A stretch of DNA of 64,000 nucleotides from the NCBI RefSeq assembly GCF_963678635.1, contig NC_087064.1, positions 63,357,548 through 63,421,547 of the forward strand. The letters are read 5' to 3'. Position 1 is the first letter of the stretch, and each line of letters starts with the position of its first letter. The position numbers and the translations under genes are program-made. Origin of the DNA: Symsagittifera roscoffensis (taxonomy: Eukaryota > Xenacoelomorpha > Acoela > Convolutidae). The notes under the pieces were generated by a model. The model did no database searches. It was not told the origin of the DNA and worked only from the letters and a program-made list of their open reading frames with translations. Of this stretch, positions 63,365-64,000 are shown piece by piece.

Positions 63365-64000
63365 TTTGTTGATGGCCTCTGCATCTGCTTTCTCATAATT
63401 TATCTCTAGAGAATTTCTGGCCTCAGCTTCTATGGCATTCTTGACTTGTGCTACAGCCTTCGCCGTTTTGTTGGTAGTTCCGCACTCGGTGCCTCTGAGT
63501 TTTTTGTGTCAAACTCGGCTTACCTGTTCCTCGTGTTCTGTACCGCTGCCAGCGCTAGCTTGTGTTTGGGGTGACTTTGGTTCTTCACTGCTTCCCAAAA
63601 CAACGGACAATCCATCCTGAAATGGCCCTCTTGATTGCAGAAGAAGCATCTCGCTCCTCTCTTGATGATCAGGCCACTGTAGAACTCATGTTCTTCCGTC
63701 TGGCTCATATCTTCCTCATCCGCTGCATATCCCAGACTCTTCATGCCTTGCTTGTACGTCGTGCAATCCGCCACGTGATGATCCGCTGATCCGCAATTTG
63801 CGCATGACCTTCGTTTGTCCATATCATCCCTAGGCTTGTACCATGACGAAATCTGTGATTGACTCCCCCCTTGCATGTTCCTATTCTCTGGGTACGAGTA
63901 CTTCTTAGGTTTCATCAAGATGTACTCCCTTGATTTCTGCCTCATCACTTCCGGAGTCGGTGCATTATCTTTCGACAGTGTATAGTATGCTTCCAACATT
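63365..64000 (-). pseudogene. gag nucleocapsid part of B2 (runs off the window)
   Basis: An open piece, 63999-63520, has two zinc knuckles, CANCGSADHHVADC and CFFCNQEGHFRMDC, nearly the same as in B1. Between 63365 and 63519 the frame is interrupted. The capsid lies outside the window. Confidence 0.75.

Larger units (their letters stand above)
53136..64000 (-). mobile_element. Decayed family B element (B2), deletion derivative, runs off the window
   Basis: Read on the minus strand from the right edge: gag zinc knuckles, protease, then directly the SGNH region of ORF2, the rest of ORF2 with many frameshifts, a 2.1-kb tandem duplication, the ORF2 C-terminus, 3' UTR and a 3' LTR. The proteins are clearly homologous to B1 but well diverged. 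RT, RNase H, integrase and the N-terminus of ORF2 are missing through one internal deletion near 61880, so it cannot move without help. Confidence 0.88.

Overview
The window is animal genomic DNA, most likely from an invertebrate. It holds an intron-bounded terminal coding exon of a membrane protein, a small foldback DNA transposon, an assembly gap of about 200 N, and four large LTR retrotransposons. There is no bacterial gene organisation. I cannot name the species.

Layout. (1) 1-5100: 3' part of an LTR element of family A (copy A1, + strand): the end of an env-like gene, an intact 601-codon accessory ORF (ORF4), 1.6 kb of structured non-coding sequence and a 410-bp LTR. (2) 5101-9221: host DNA with a MITE (6160-6350), a terminal exon coding for a transmembrane segment plus cytoplasmic tail (6797-7661), and two paralogous exon-like cassettes. 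(3) 9222-26986: a complete 17.8-kb family A element (A2) with 410-bp LTRs differing at about two positions and a perfect 4-bp target duplication (TAGC). It carries gag, protease, reverse transcriptase and RNase H, two tiny hydrophobic ORFs, an ATG-less ORF (ORFX), an env-like glycoprotein and ORF4. It has lost most of its integrase and has point breaks in gag, env and ORF4. (4) 26987-28484: host DNA with the gap.

(5) 28485-52927: a complete 24.4-kb family B element (B1, - strand) with nearly identical 886-bp LTRs. It has two uninterrupted giant ORFs: a Gag-Pol of about 3,160 residues with a Ty3/gypsy-like domain order and a macro-domain-like C-terminus, and an ORF2 of about 2,958 residues with two SGNH-hydrolase-like domains. 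A 3.1-kb leader holds many copies of a 7-nt motif, and the polypurine-tract sequence recurs inside pol. (6) 53136-64000: a decayed relative (B2, - strand, runs off the window) in which an internal deletion fused protease in frame to the SGNH domain of ORF2, followed by a 2.1-kb tandem duplication.

How the parts work together. In both families Gag packages the RNA, Pol (protease, RT, RNase H, integrase) copies and inserts it, and LTRs supply transcription and polyadenylation signals. Family A adds an envelope-like glycoprotein and at least four extra ORFs, so it is organised more like a complex endogenous retrovirus. Family B has no recognisable envelope and instead carries esterase-like and possible ADP-ribose-binding modules. 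I consider B1 the most likely under-described system in the window, with the accessory gene set of family A second.
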